A stretch of DNA of 64,000 nucleotides from contig JAHLEZ010000012.1 of assembly GCA_020726505.1 (NCBI GenBank), forward strand, positions 496,001-560,000. The letters run 5' to 3'. The position numbers and the translations under genes are program-made. Each line of letters opens with the position of its first letter. The first letter of the stretch is position 1. Under the pieces are notes generated by a model. It was not told where the DNA came from, did no database searches, and saw only the letters and a list, made by a program, of their open reading frames with translations. Below are positions 45,850-55,933 of this stretch, piece by piece. The stretch comes from Leptodontidium sp. MPI-SDFR-AT-0119 (Eukaryota; Ascomycota; Leotiomycetes; Helotiales; Leptodontidiaceae).

Positions 45850-46810
45850 CCCCTAAAGTAATCTACAAGAGCATGATTAACTTAGGGTACTCTTAGTTAG
45901 TTTATAACGGGGAATTAAAAGGAATTACCTAAGTAATCGAGTACGCTAATAAGATAACTAAGCTAAGCTAGTTATACTACATGTGACGGTCGACTCACAT
46001 GTTGCAGTGCCAAGGAGACTCAGGGGTTTAGGTTAGGTTTGACTAGGACCACTTTCGGTGGGGTTTCGGGGGCGATTCGCATGTATATAAGGAGGGCCTC
46101 CCTCAGACTCCTTGAATTCTGTATCTTCTTTGTTTCCTTCGTATTAGACCTATAATATTACTCTTGCCATACTCTTGCTCCCATACTCGACTGCTAGAGG
46201 TATTGCGTCGTTACACTACATTTACTCGAATAATTGGGCGAGACTTTACCGTCTTAAAATATTATTAAATAACCTAGGCTAAGCTTACCAAATCCGGGCT
46301 ATTCAAGCAGCGCAATTACCCAAGAGTAAAGGAGCCTCAATATCGATTAATTAGGTCCCCGATCATACGAAAGTATACGAAAACGAGCTAACTAACTCGT
46401 TAGTAAAGTAGGCAACGACGTTAACCTTAAATACAAATAAAACTAGTTTTATAATCCTCGATTATAAAACGAAAGAAGTTAGTACCAAGGAGTAGGAGTC
46501 GGTGCTAGAGTAATACGAAAGGATGCCTAGCTAAAATACAACTACTTATAGGAAGCAACTCCCTTGGCTACTACGGTCGAAGATCTACCTACCGCCTAGA
46601 ACTAAAAGAGAGCTAATTAGCTCTTTCTTCTAATTAAAGCTAGGCTATGGGTTTATAAGATTATACTTATATAAACTAGGCCGTACGAATAGCGACTTAT
46701 GAAGGTGTAGTAGGAAAGAAATAACCGCTTATTTACTTTTAAGCTGCAAAAATATAAGAATAACTAAGGCGAGGATTAAGCTACGGGACGAAATGAAGGA
46801 AGACTAAGTT
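45850..46810 (+). mobile_element. Second LINE remnant: RNase H and Cys-rich tail, split by a solo LTR
   Basis: Before 45976 the plus strand reads LVYNGELKGIT and EYANKITKL, the RNase H start of fungal LINEs. After 46221 the frame continues YSNNWARLYRLK, then QIRAIQAAQL, SKGASISIN, VPDHTKVYENEL and YLYKLGRTNSDL. The Cys-rich tail follows (LLLSCKNIRI, 46760). Removing the LTR and one duplicated CTACA restores the frame. RIP-type stops occur. Only the 3' end of the element is present. Confidence 0.8.
45982..46215 (+). repeat. Solo LTR (234 bases) with CTACA target duplication
   Basis: It starts TGTGACGGTCG and ends CGTCGTTACA, and is flanked by CTACA at 45977-45981 and 46216-46220. A TATA box (TGTATATAAGG) lies at about 46082. 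No internal element remains. It shows little RIP and is unrelated to the other LTRs here. Orientation is inferred from the TATA box. Confidence 0.85.
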
Positions 46811-47227
46811 TATCTCTCTTAATATATATATAAAAATTAGAATTAAGAAGACGCTAGATTTTCTCACAAAGACTAGGTTTTGCATTAGGAAATAGTTTTT
46901 AAAGAAAAGGCAGGAAAATGAGTAGAAGATGTTGGAATCACCAAGTAAGGTGGTTCTCGTTTGGTGGTGACACGGCAGGTATGGGTAAAGCTTTACTCTT
47001 GATTCGTAGTTGCATTCAGAGCTGTTCGACGAGTAATTCGAGAACGGGTCGCGAGTTGCCACTCCTCGGATTGCGGCGGAATCCTTACGCCTAGCGGGAG
47101 TAGCACAATTAAAATGATCTCGTTCTTTTCGAGGATCGAGATGTTCGAATTCGGCGAGGACGAGGGAAAGACAGAGGGATGCAAGGACCGTGGCGAGGAG
47201 TTTGGGAAATATCATCCTGTACTTCAA
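46781..47227 (-). CDS. Possible small secreted protein, probably truncated
   Basis: An ATG at 47227 opens MKYRMIFPKLLATVLASLCL, a good signal peptide (cleavage likely after SLVLA). A short polar region with two Cys (HFNCATPARRKDS, ECNYESR) follows. After about residue 72 (a possible GTAAAG donor near 46995) the sequence turns AT-rich and enters the edge of the LINE remnant. The true 3' end may have been lost to that insertion. I do not recognise the family. Confidence 0.35.
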   Translation of the reverse strand: MKYRMIFPKLLATVLASLCLSLVLAEFEHLDPRKERDHFNCATPARRKDSAAIRGVATRDPFSNYSSNSSECNYESRVKLYPYLPCHHQTRTTLLGDSNIFYSFSCLFFKNYFLMQNLVFVRKSSVFLILIFIYILREINLVFLHFVP

Positions 47228-47980
47228 CGACGAAAGTGCGTTGTGGATTCATGCGCTCAAGTGAGATATATTAGTTCAGTGATTGATATTGAATTGACTG
47301 GCTATTCTACAGTGCTAGGTATGCTGTATATATATGCTTTAAGTGTCTGTACGCGGCCCTACAGGCCGCGCGTACAGTGGCGAAGCCCTGTAATCATAGC
47401 CTAGAAGCTTCCAAGCTTCAGCACCTGCGGCGCTAATGTAGCCTATATTATAAATCAACTCGAAAGATACCTAAACAATGGCCTGACTGCTTCTCAGGGC
47501 GTACTTGCATACTTTATACAAAGCAGAGAGTGGATACCAGGGACTTTAGCCGAGGCATTGGCTGAGATGTGACGTTCATTTGAGAGAAGAGCATGCCTCA
47601 AATGATTCTTATTATCAATTCAAGCAGCATCCTTGTGAAATTCTCTTATTTCTTTATCTTCCTAGTCTTATAAAAGAAGGTATAATGCGACAAACTTTAG
47701 AGCCATAACGGCGAAAGCTAAATATACGACTCCAGAGTGCGGAAAGCTTTCCATTATTCATTTAACCATTCCACGCCTCGTGAGAAGTTGAGGTTGTCGA
47801 TTGTTCTTCGATAGAGCATAACTAGATCACCATCTTGTAAATTAGATTTTTGGTGGCCGGCTCCTGCTTACTGTGGTAGGGGCTATTATCACAGGGTATC
47901 AAATGTTCTTCGTAACTCAATGGACTGTGCAAAATTAATGAGTCGCGTAGACGCGAATTCGGAAACAAAGACAAAACGCC
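47228..47980. other. Intergenic region with a GC palindrome
   Basis: No gene was recognised. At 47348-47376 TGTACGCGGCC is followed by CTACA and the near-perfect reverse GGCCGCGCGTACA. Confidence 0.5.
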
Positions 47981-48880
47981 TTAAGCATTGCTAGACCCAG
48001 CTCGATTATCATACTCTAGACCCCGGAACACTGTCCTTGAGGTCTTTCCAAAAGTGGAAGCCCAAGGATCGTAATCTTCAGTAGAAAATAGTGCCTCAAT
48101 TTGCCGTCTTCTCACGCCCACATTACCCCCATCAAATAGAGGAAGACAGAGAGCATCATTCATCATAATCCCAAAAGGCTGGCTATCGCCATATGACACG
48201 CTGTTGATCAATGTTAGAACATCATTTGGGGCTTCCGACTTAATGGTAGACTGGCAAACTTACACTCCTACGGCATTCATTGCTTCAACGACAGACTGGA
48301 CTGCATTTTCAGAACAAAATATCTTTGTTTCACATGCAAGTTCTGCGGCGGCGGGGTTCGCCTCTAGGGCAGAACAGGCTTTCCAAGTAAGTGCCCTACT
48401 TGCCTCGCATCGTATCTTAATGTTCAGCAACAAGTCAACTACGCTTTGTAGAGTGATGATAGGTGCTGTTCCATTGCGATGATCTCTCTTCGCGAAATCG
48501 AGAGCGGACTCAAAACAACGGCGCATGAGGCCAACAGACATGGCTCCGACCAAGGCAGCAGATGCTATAAAGGCAACCTCAATTATTTCAGCTCCATGAC
48601 CTGGAGGAGCCAAGACATTCTTCGCTGGGACTCGGAGGTTGCTGAAGCGGATATGTGGCCCGGAGACTGCAACGTGCCCAATTGTCCCGGGATGATCTAG
48701 CACCTCGTATGCTGTCTTCGGGTTGCCTTCAATATCCGCTCGAGTAACAATGAGAACCATGATCTTGCTCTTGGCTTCATCAGTAGATCCAGCGAGATTG
48801 TGGGCAGAGTCGAGTCGACATGTGACACATTGAAGGTCAGCTCCGCGGTCATCCCAACCAGCACAGTTCGTAGCCCACAT
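47981..48880 (-). CDS. Acyl-CoA dehydrogenase, C-terminal two-thirds (N-terminus missing)
   Basis: Exon 48880-48264 follows a good acceptor (TTCTTGCAG), and exon 48200-47981 follows a 63-base intron; phases agree. The protein reads MWATNCAGWDDRGADL, ISGP-like VSGPHIRFSNLRVPAKNVLAPPG, GAMSVGLMRRCFESALDF, EASRALTWKACSAL and LPLFDGGNVGVRRRQ. This is the middle and C-terminal helical domain of acyl-CoA dehydrogenases, which oxidise acyl-CoA with FAD. The N-terminal helical domain is not found upstream, where other sequence and the hAT element lie. The surviving part has no stops, so loss of the 5' end may be recent. Confidence 0.8.
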
Positions 48881-49445
48881 CTGCAAGAAGGATATCAGTT
48901 CTGAATCCATTGGCAAATTCTCTCAGAGCGCAGATGTAATCTCATACTGCTGGATAAGCTCGGGCTGTAATAGGAAATGCTTTATCGATAGCATATGATG
49001 TAGCAAGCGTCTGTAGGGTATGGCTACTCTGTCTTGCGATTCCAACCCATGGCTGGTAAGCTGTGGACGCCGTAGAGGAGTAGATATCAAATGGGTTTTC
49101 AAGGCCGGAAAGATGGCGCTTGGCAACAGCAATAACAGCCTGCCTATATGCGGCTACACCAAGAGTTGTACTGCTGCTCTCTTATCAGCATTGGAGTATT
49201 CCCTTGATTATGACGTAAATGAGGCAGGGACGCACGGGGTTGAGAATAATCTGACCACAAGGGCATAAGCCTGAGAGTGGTCCGCGGTAAACACTTTCCA
49301 CGGTAAAGTTCATGACACTCTCTCTGGAGGCTCAAGTGAAGCTGCATTCTATGACTTTGATGGCCTTATTAACTACTCTCCTCGAACTACACCCTGAGTC
49401 ACGTCTATACCCGCAAATCCATCTCAGATCGGAGCAGGTCGGCAC
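48881..49445 (-). other. Upstream of the acyl-CoA dehydrogenase: unrecognised frame
   Basis: A minus-strand frame at about 49175-48960 reads GVAAYRQAVIAVAKRHLSG and then LQTLATSYAIDKAF before a stop. It looks like protein rather than noise and faintly recalls acyl-CoA oxidase helices, but I cannot assign it. It is not the usual N-terminus of the downstream enzyme. Confidence 0.3.
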
Positions 49446-49453
49446 CTCTGGTG
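49446..49453. repeat. 8-base target duplication (CTCTGGTG), left, hAT element
   Basis: CTCTGGTG is repeated exactly at 52440-52447 on the other side of the element. Confidence 0.95.
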
Positions 49454-52439
49454 CAGGCTGGCCATTAAGTCAGTTAAGTCAGTATCAGTCAACCAAATCA
49501 CTACGACTGACTGACTGACGTAAATTGGAGCAACTGATGACTTAACTGATTAAATTAATCAGTACTGATTTCAACTGATGATAATTTACATAGATCAGAT
49601 ATCTAGTAGTATAGCTTTAAAGGCTCCAGCGATTTCAATGGCTCCACGATTTTGCCAATTCTTCAAACACTCCTAGTGCTATAACGTCTCTCCTGACAAA
49701 TTAGAGCTTTCTAAAGTAGTTTGTTTAGAGTAAGAAGAAAAGACTCGTTCGCACTCTGAACTCATAGCAAGTATAGCTAAAAAATCAAAGGCTATTTGAG
49801 CTAATTGTGGCCACTCGGCCTCTCGTAACTTCTAATACTCTATAACTCCTATATGCTCAACAAGTGGCTCTTAAAGATAATGGAAATATTAATCTCTTCT
49901 ACTAGAAACAACTGTGTTGTGTGGCCGAGTAATTAACGCCGCGGCGTTAAGGATGCTCTTTAGGTAATCCTTTTCTACAAAAGGTACGGCAAGAACTAGT
50001 TCCGGAGACAAAGTAGCACGAGAAACAACTATTATGCCTTTGTATTAATCTTCCTATAGTTTCTTAAACTTAGATTTCGCAGAAACAAGGAATGGAGCTA
50101 GATTCCCTTTCTAATTCTTCTCAAAAAAGGACTACTTATATAAAAGATAGAGAACTATAGACGCTTACTATGCTAGAGAATCGTCAGTCTTTCTATACTA
50201 CTTTAAACATGCTTACCAGGCTAAAGTAATTGACTATTATATGCCTACGTGGTCGTCGAATTAGTGCTGTTTTGACTGAGTTTCCAGAGTCTTAAAGTGC
50301 GTCATAATATACTCTAATACAATTAGAGATTCCTATAAAGCACTATGCGACAGTTCTAGAGCCCCTTTAGTTATCTTTGTATTTCCTTCTAGACCTTTAG
50401 TAAGTAAAAATAGTGGCTAAAGCTGATCCCTAATAATTTCTAAGGTCTCCCACTCCTCCGAGGATAGGTAATCGTTGTCGAATATCTCTCGATCATCTAG
50501 TTCCGTAGAGACGTATAATATGACGGCATATTCTGTGAGAGCCTGGCGTAACTCAAGGCCTCTGCGTACCATTGAATACGTGGCATTCCAGCGTACACCT
50601 CCATCGAGAACCAACTTCCATTCCTTCCTTACTGCCACACTAATATTGAGCTGTGATTAAAGGGCCAGAAATAATGTGGTTCTCTTGCTAGAGGCCATAA
50701 CATGTGCTACTAAGTTATGCAACTTTCTAACTTCTCCTCTACGCCGCCAAAGCTTTCGACGATTAACTGGCCCTGCCACCTTATAATCATCGTCCCAAGA
50801 GCTCTCATCTTGACTAAATAAGTAGGCCTCAGTAATCAAATTAATGACGTGACCTATATAACGTAATCTCTTCTCTTTATAATCGAATCCCCACAACTTT
50901 GCAAGCTCTATAAGAGTTATATTATTATTCGTTGTGTTGTCAAGCACAAAGTAGCCCAAGTTATCGGCAGTGATTCCGAATCGAGCGAGAAGTGGAAGGA
51001 GTATAGAGCATTGATTTGTAATTATTAGCTAGAGGATGTAACAGGAAATTAGATGACAAGTTACATACTAACACTAGTCTTTTTATGCCCTGGGAGCTCT
51101 AGTAGGCCTATGAGACGCGTGCAGGATTCGTATCGAGCGTTAATAAAGTGAACGACAACACTAAGTATACTAATCTTCTCTCTCTTTGACCCCTAACTAT
51201 CAAAAGTGATAGTTATCTTTGACTTAGCGTTACGAAGCCCTTTAAGAATCTAAGGCTCTATATGTCGGAAAAGATCGTGGATCCACGTCTCTACAATAGA
51301 GTGTGAATCTAGGAAAGTATTAATAGCCTCTGAATTCGCAATATTAAAGCAACGTTTCAGGCGTACGGAGGTAGCTTTGCGGTGTTTGATATTATCGCAG
51401 ATAATCTATTCCAAAAACGCGGTAACGAATTCTTGCTAACGGAAGGGGATCACTTCGTTATAATTTCTACCTATAACTCCTGAGGCCTAAGCGCGTATAG
51501 GTTCTCTTGATTTTACTCTCCATGTGTCTCCTCCTATATCTAACATATGTATATCTAGCATATAACGCTCGGCGTTATTCAAAGTATTGGCGTTAAAGTG
51601 AAATTCGCGATTCTAAGAAAATTTAGTATCGTGATGACCTTTAACGATTAACACTTGATTTACAAATTTAATAGGGAAATACATATAAAGCTTGCAGTAC
51701 TATACGAGGTTATTAGAGACTTTCGTCGTGTCTCTAAGGTTATACCTAACTTTCTATACCTATTGACGAAGCTTCCTCTTCGTCGCACTTACTAAGACAA
51801 AACTAGTAAGTAACCTAGCTACTTGAACCTTACGATCATCAAATAATGGCTCTCTAAAGTCGTACAGAGAGTATTCTTCGTCGTTATTAAGGTTTGGAGG
51901 CTTGCTAGGGTCGTAATGAGTGGTATAAGTAGGCGTTGGACGAAAACAGCGGTCACGAAGAATGGGCTTTTTCCATGACGATTCAGGGGCCATTATAGCT
52001 TGAAATGGGTTAATCAAAGTGTTATTAGACGCTGTAGAAGGTACAGGGGAAGCTCTTGATTCGTCATCTTCAATAATCAAAGGGGAGGCGTGCGAGGAAG
52101 CTATAGTACTGTGTTTGATAGATTAATTAAGACAGAGTGTAGCTAGATTATAAGTTTAGGCAACGCGGAGAAAGATTAGGTAATCCAAAAGTGGCTATCT
52201 AGGTTGTTTGGGGCCTAAGCGAGTCCAACTTGTGGGGGGCATCACCCAAAAATCAGCCCAGCTGCCTCTACTTAAACTAACCCTATTATGAGGATTTTCC
52301 TACCTCTCAACTGACAGTCTTAATCAGTTGAGTATATGGCGACTGACTTATTAGGGTTAGGGCTAGCGACTGACTGATTACGAATTTAGGGTCGACTGAC
52401 TTAAGTCGACTTAACTAGACTGACTTAATGGCCGGCCTG
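49454..52439 (-). mobile_element. Complete hAT DNA transposon (2986 bases)
   Basis: Ends are CAGGCTGGCCATTAAGTCAG and its reverse complement with one transition, flanked by perfect 8-base duplications as in hAT elements. Just inside both ends are many GACT/AGTC units (for example GACTGACTGACTGACG at the left), typical transposase-binding subterminal repeats. The body has one minus-strand transposase gene. Confidence 0.93.
49610..52080 (-). pseudogene. hAT transposase, RIP-damaged
   Basis: The frame starts near 52080 (MIIEDDESRASPVPSTASNN, PILRDRCFRPTP). At 50959-50657 it reads GYFVLDNTTNNNITLIEL and IGHVINLITEAYLFSQD, the central RNase-H-like region. At 50638-50417 it reads WKLVLDGGVRWNATYSM and YLSSEEWETLE. 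The C-terminal dimerisation domain (MSSECERVFSSYSKQT) lies near 49750. Parts between are broken by stops. The element is non-functional but its ends are intact and could be moved by a related transposase. Confidence 0.85.
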
Positions 52440-52447
52440 CTCTGGTG

Positions 52448-52954
52448 GATATGCCGGAGCTTGAACGCGGCCACAATTCTTTGGTGTAATCACTTATTGA
52501 TCTACTCTGATCACTGAACCCATGCTAAATCTTCGGCTCTTGTTGATGCCTGCGAAGATGAAGCCATGGACTCCTCGTGACAAAGTTACTGCAAATATCT
52601 GTCTCGTAATCCACTCCACGAAGCACATCATTTTGTACCAAGCCTTGGGCAGGCAGGAGCAGAGGCAGGAGCAGAAACAGGGTCCAAATATATTTTTTAG
52701 TTTAATGAAAGCACAAGGCAGCAAAGTTTTACACGCAAACACTATTTGTATTGCTAACCCTGAAATTACTCCTTTGCCGTATACTTGTAAAGACCTCGCA
52801 TACAGACCTGGGCTAAAGATACGAGGCCGGTGAGGGACTCTTTTTGGTGTGCACGGCTCAAGAGTGGATGCTGCAACTGTCAGGGAAAGCCACTTGCGGT
52901 GGAGATGGAATATCCCTTGAGCAGCTCTGCTGCAGAAGCGGCAGATGTCGTTGC
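52448..52954. other. Gap, no gene recognised
   Basis: Open stretches on both strands here have no family motif and overlap one another. Confidence 0.4.
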
Positions 52955-53110
52955 GGAAAGCACACGAGCATGAACAAACTCGCCTCTCTCTTCGACAGCC
53001 AAGGCAAGTACGAGGCGGCCGAGCCGCTCTTCGAAGAGACGCTGCGGCTATCAAAGAAAGTCCTCGGCGAAGAGCACTCTCAGACCCTCACGAGCATGAA
53101 CAACCTCGCC
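52955..53110 (+). pseudogene. TPR fragment of an NLR or kinesin-light-chain-like protein
   Basis: About 50 codons read HTSMNKLASLFDSQGKYEAA, then EPLFEETLRLSKKVLGEEHS and TLTSMNNLASL. This is one and a half 42-residue tetratricopeptide units of the kind that end many fungal NB-ARC proteins. Nothing of the NB-ARC part is seen upstream. The end overlaps, antisense, the last codons of the receptor gene at 53088. Confidence 0.7.
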
Positions 53111-54659
53111 TCTCTCCAACATGTGATGATGTCGCTACTTGGTTCCCGCTTGATATATCCTTCATATACTCATCTCTAAGTATGTCTTCCTGGCTCTCAG
53201 TGTCGGTGTCTGTCTGCTGTTTGCTCTTTCGTGGGATGCGACTCTTCTGGAGTCCTTTGCACGACTCAAGTTCGTGTCCAGCGGTCGATGTATTAAGGAG
53301 AGTATTGGCGGCCCTCTTACTGAACTGCGATGTGTGGGCCACTGACCAGGAGCTAGTCCCAAGTAGTCCTGGGAAATGATGCCGAAGAAATGGTTTGAAA
53401 GTAATGAGGCACGAACAAATAATCCCAACATAAACCTCAATCGTGCTGAAGTTTTATTAGCATCAAAAATCACAATTTTGGTGCAAAAACAAGAGATATT
53501 GAAAATGAACTAACGTCCATAACCAGCAATCAACCCCCATCCAAGTTGAATCCATAGAATGAGAATGAAGGAGATCCAATGTAACCTTCAGCTTAATACT
53601 GCTGACGATGCAAACACTGTGCTAATTAGCTCTATTTTTTGGATCCGGAAATCCGTTAAGGAATGGCTTACAGTGTTCCAGTCATAAACAGGCCAGCTAC
53701 CGCCACTTTCTGTTTGATGGGCAGTTGCAACTTGTATACCAACAAGACTGGCAAAGCAAGCATTACAAAATCAGTTAAGATATTTATAACACCATGTATC
53801 GTGAATACTTTGAACGCCTCGATACATGACCCACCTGAGATCGTAACGTCCCAGTTTTTAGCAATTGGTCGGCAATTGAAAAGAAATTCGAATGATCCGA
53901 GAACAGAGTATAAAATGGTTACTACAACGACTATCCACACAGTGATCCTGAATAGCCAAAATGGCGAAAGCCGGAGGTAGAGTAACAATATCGATAGCTT
54001 GGTGCACATAAAAGACAGGCCGTAGAAGAGTCCGCTGATTATACCCATCTGATAGAAACATTAGTAAATGCTAAAGACTGGCATGAAAGAATCGTGACTA
54101 GGCCTAAGCTCTTGTAACCTAAATTGGTGACTCACTTTCAAGTAATGAGGACTGAACGTTGTAAGTGGTACATCCCAGATATGAACACCCAAGCCGAGAT
54201 TAAGCACTTTAAAATAGATAGTTAGCCACGAGAAGACCAAACCAAACCCCCTCCGAGTGTATTCTAAGTGCTTACTCACAAAAGACTGTAGTAATAGCAA
54301 AACCAATCGATAAAAGCTGTATCCAACAAGGGAAATAAGCACGCGTCCAAATACTTTGGTCGTCTCTCAGGGACTCATACCCACGCAAGAATTATCACAT
54401 CTAGTTGGGGTTAACTAGGCAACTCGGCATCTTTAGAATAAACGAACTTACAGTCGTCAGAGCCCAGAGTACGAATGATCATTCTCTTCGTATAAATTCT
54501 CAAAGAAAAAACGAAAGTTGCTAAAGGGAGCAAGATTGCGATTGCAATGACAATCCGATTTCCTTGAGACTTGGGATGGTTAAAGTTCGGGACTACTCCA
54601 AAGGGAGGGGGGAAGGCCCCAATAACCCCTTCTCTCTCGGTTTTGAGTGCAGAGTTCAT
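53088..54659 (-). CDS. PTH11-like rhodopsin-domain membrane protein (390 aa)
   Basis: Seven exons join in phase: 54659-54452, 54400-54381, 54316-54280, 54206-54136, 54048-53672, 53616-53515 and 53445-53088. The N-terminus lacks a signal peptide and CFEM and reads PPPFGVVPNFNHPKSQGNRI before the first membrane helix. Family landmarks are LGSDDYVIILAW, LNLGLGVHIWDV, TKLSILLLYLRLSP, FNCRPIAKNWD and TTIEVYVGIICSCLI. The Ser/Gln-rich tail ends GERRGCSCS inside sequence antisense to the TPR fragment. The frame is clean, so the gene is probably functional, perhaps with a replaced C-terminus. Ligand and pathway are unknown. Confidence 0.87.
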
Positions 54660-55324
54660 TGTGTCGACGAAGCAGGAGGAAGACGGAGAAGAGCAGACTC
54701 GTACTCGTTTGAAGAGAGAAGTGGCTTGAATTTTGAAGTAGGAATATGTCGATTGTGAGAAGGCGAAAGTGAAAGAAAACGAGATTCGTTTTTGCTGATC
54801 TGACTTCAGTGTGTCCATGGGATAGCGACCATTCTATAGATATGTGAAGTGCTTCTCGCATGATCGATCGGAAGCCACTATCAGCCACCAAAAGCCACAA
54901 CATAGAGCAACAAAAACTGGCATGCATCGAGTTTCGGATAACACCGTTGCTTGTTATTTCTCAGCTTCGATCTCAAATGGAATATTCTCAACAAGCGCCC
55001 TATGCACTATGAAAAACGGAAACCCCCCCAAATGTGATCATCTTTTGGTGCTTATATTTCTTCTTCCCGATTAGTAGGATCGCCTGGCTTACTTGGAAGA
55101 TAAGTGCTATGGCTTGGTTAGGTTTGAACTTCATCTAAAGGAGCACTTTTAGCCATCCAATACGCCGGTCCGTGGAAGAGCTTAGAAAACGGTCCCTATT
55201 TTCTGAATGTGACAAAATATCGCAGACTTATTAGCCACATATTAAAGAAGACAGTAGTTATGACCTGTCACATAGTTTCTTGTTCTGTGTGCCGAACTCA
55301 TTTGAGTTTGAAACCACTGGCGTA
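54660..55324. other. Intergenic region upstream of the receptor gene
   Basis: Normal composition, no gene recognised. Confidence 0.5.
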
Positions 55325-55420
55325 TGATTCCAGACTTCCCCGTCGCGCCACGTTGCGCCACGCTGCGCCACTATAAACCGAGAGCTTGTCGCCATCGAAA
55401 ACAAGGCGAGAATCTGCGCC
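55325..55420. repeat. Uninterrupted relative of the sequence hit by the Fot-like element
   Basis: The stretch GACTTCCCCGTC...GCCACG...TCGAAAACAAGGCGAGAATC resembles the left flank (55880-55931) joined to the right flank (58962-59000) of the element at 55934-58959. A TA lies at the equivalent place. It behaves like an empty site within a diverged repeat family. It also contains a short TGCGCCACG tandem repeat. Confidence 0.5.
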
Positions 55421-55589
55421 ATTTGTGCGTCGTTCGGGACAAAGGGGATTCTCTGGCGCTCGCACAAGGCGTTTTCCGAACCTGAGAGACAATAGCTTTT
55501 TGCCGAAGCTTTAGCTTTTGGTCTCAACCCGCACATGCTCAAAGTTCTGGGTCGCATCGGATAACATCTAGGAACTACTCCTGCCAGGC

Positions 55590-55672
55590 GAAATACAATG
55601 GTTTCCAGTCCATGTAAGCACTTGGAGAAACGAGGCAGCAGATAAGGCGGCTAAGGTAGCAAGATTTGGGAT
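55590..55672 (+). mobile_element. Small LINE RNase H fragment
   Basis: The plus strand reads IQWFPVHVSTWRNEAADKA, a decayed version of the LINE RNase H motif with NEAADKA. Nothing else of the element is seen. Confidence 0.6.
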
Positions 55673-55931
55673 TTAATAAGATAAAAAGGCCTAGTACCGT
55701 TTCAGGCAGAAAACTGGTCTGAAGAATCATCGGATATCTGCCCGCCCCCGCGGCGGCCGAATGAATCCTGGTTGGTCGGAAGATACCACTAATCGAGGGA
55801 TCGGATCCCGATTAAGTGGTTGGAATTTCCACATCTTTTTTTGTTTTTTGTTTTTTTAACCCGACCGGAACCGCTTTGGCCATCATTTCCGACTTCCCCG
55901 TCAGCCTCGCGGAGCCACGCCGTTGCACGAG

Positions 55932-55933
55932 TA
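55932..55933. repeat. TA target duplication, left, Fot-like element
   Basis: TA here and at 58960-58961 flank the inverted ends. Confidence 0.85.

Noticed and set aside
52350..52375. Telomere-like TTAGGG repeats
   Set aside because: Only two units (TTAGGGTTAGGG) occur, inside the hAT end with its GACT arrays. GGTTGGGTTAGG near 59790 is equally isolated.
52494..53054. A 186-codon Cys-rich minus-strand frame
   Set aside because: It overlaps the TPR fragment on the plus strand, has no signal peptide or recognised motif, and its Cys codons come from the antisense of Ala/Ser-rich sequence.
55258..55557. A 99-codon minus-strand gene
   Set aside because: No motif; the stretch coincides with the diverged repeat related to the Fot-like element's flanks.
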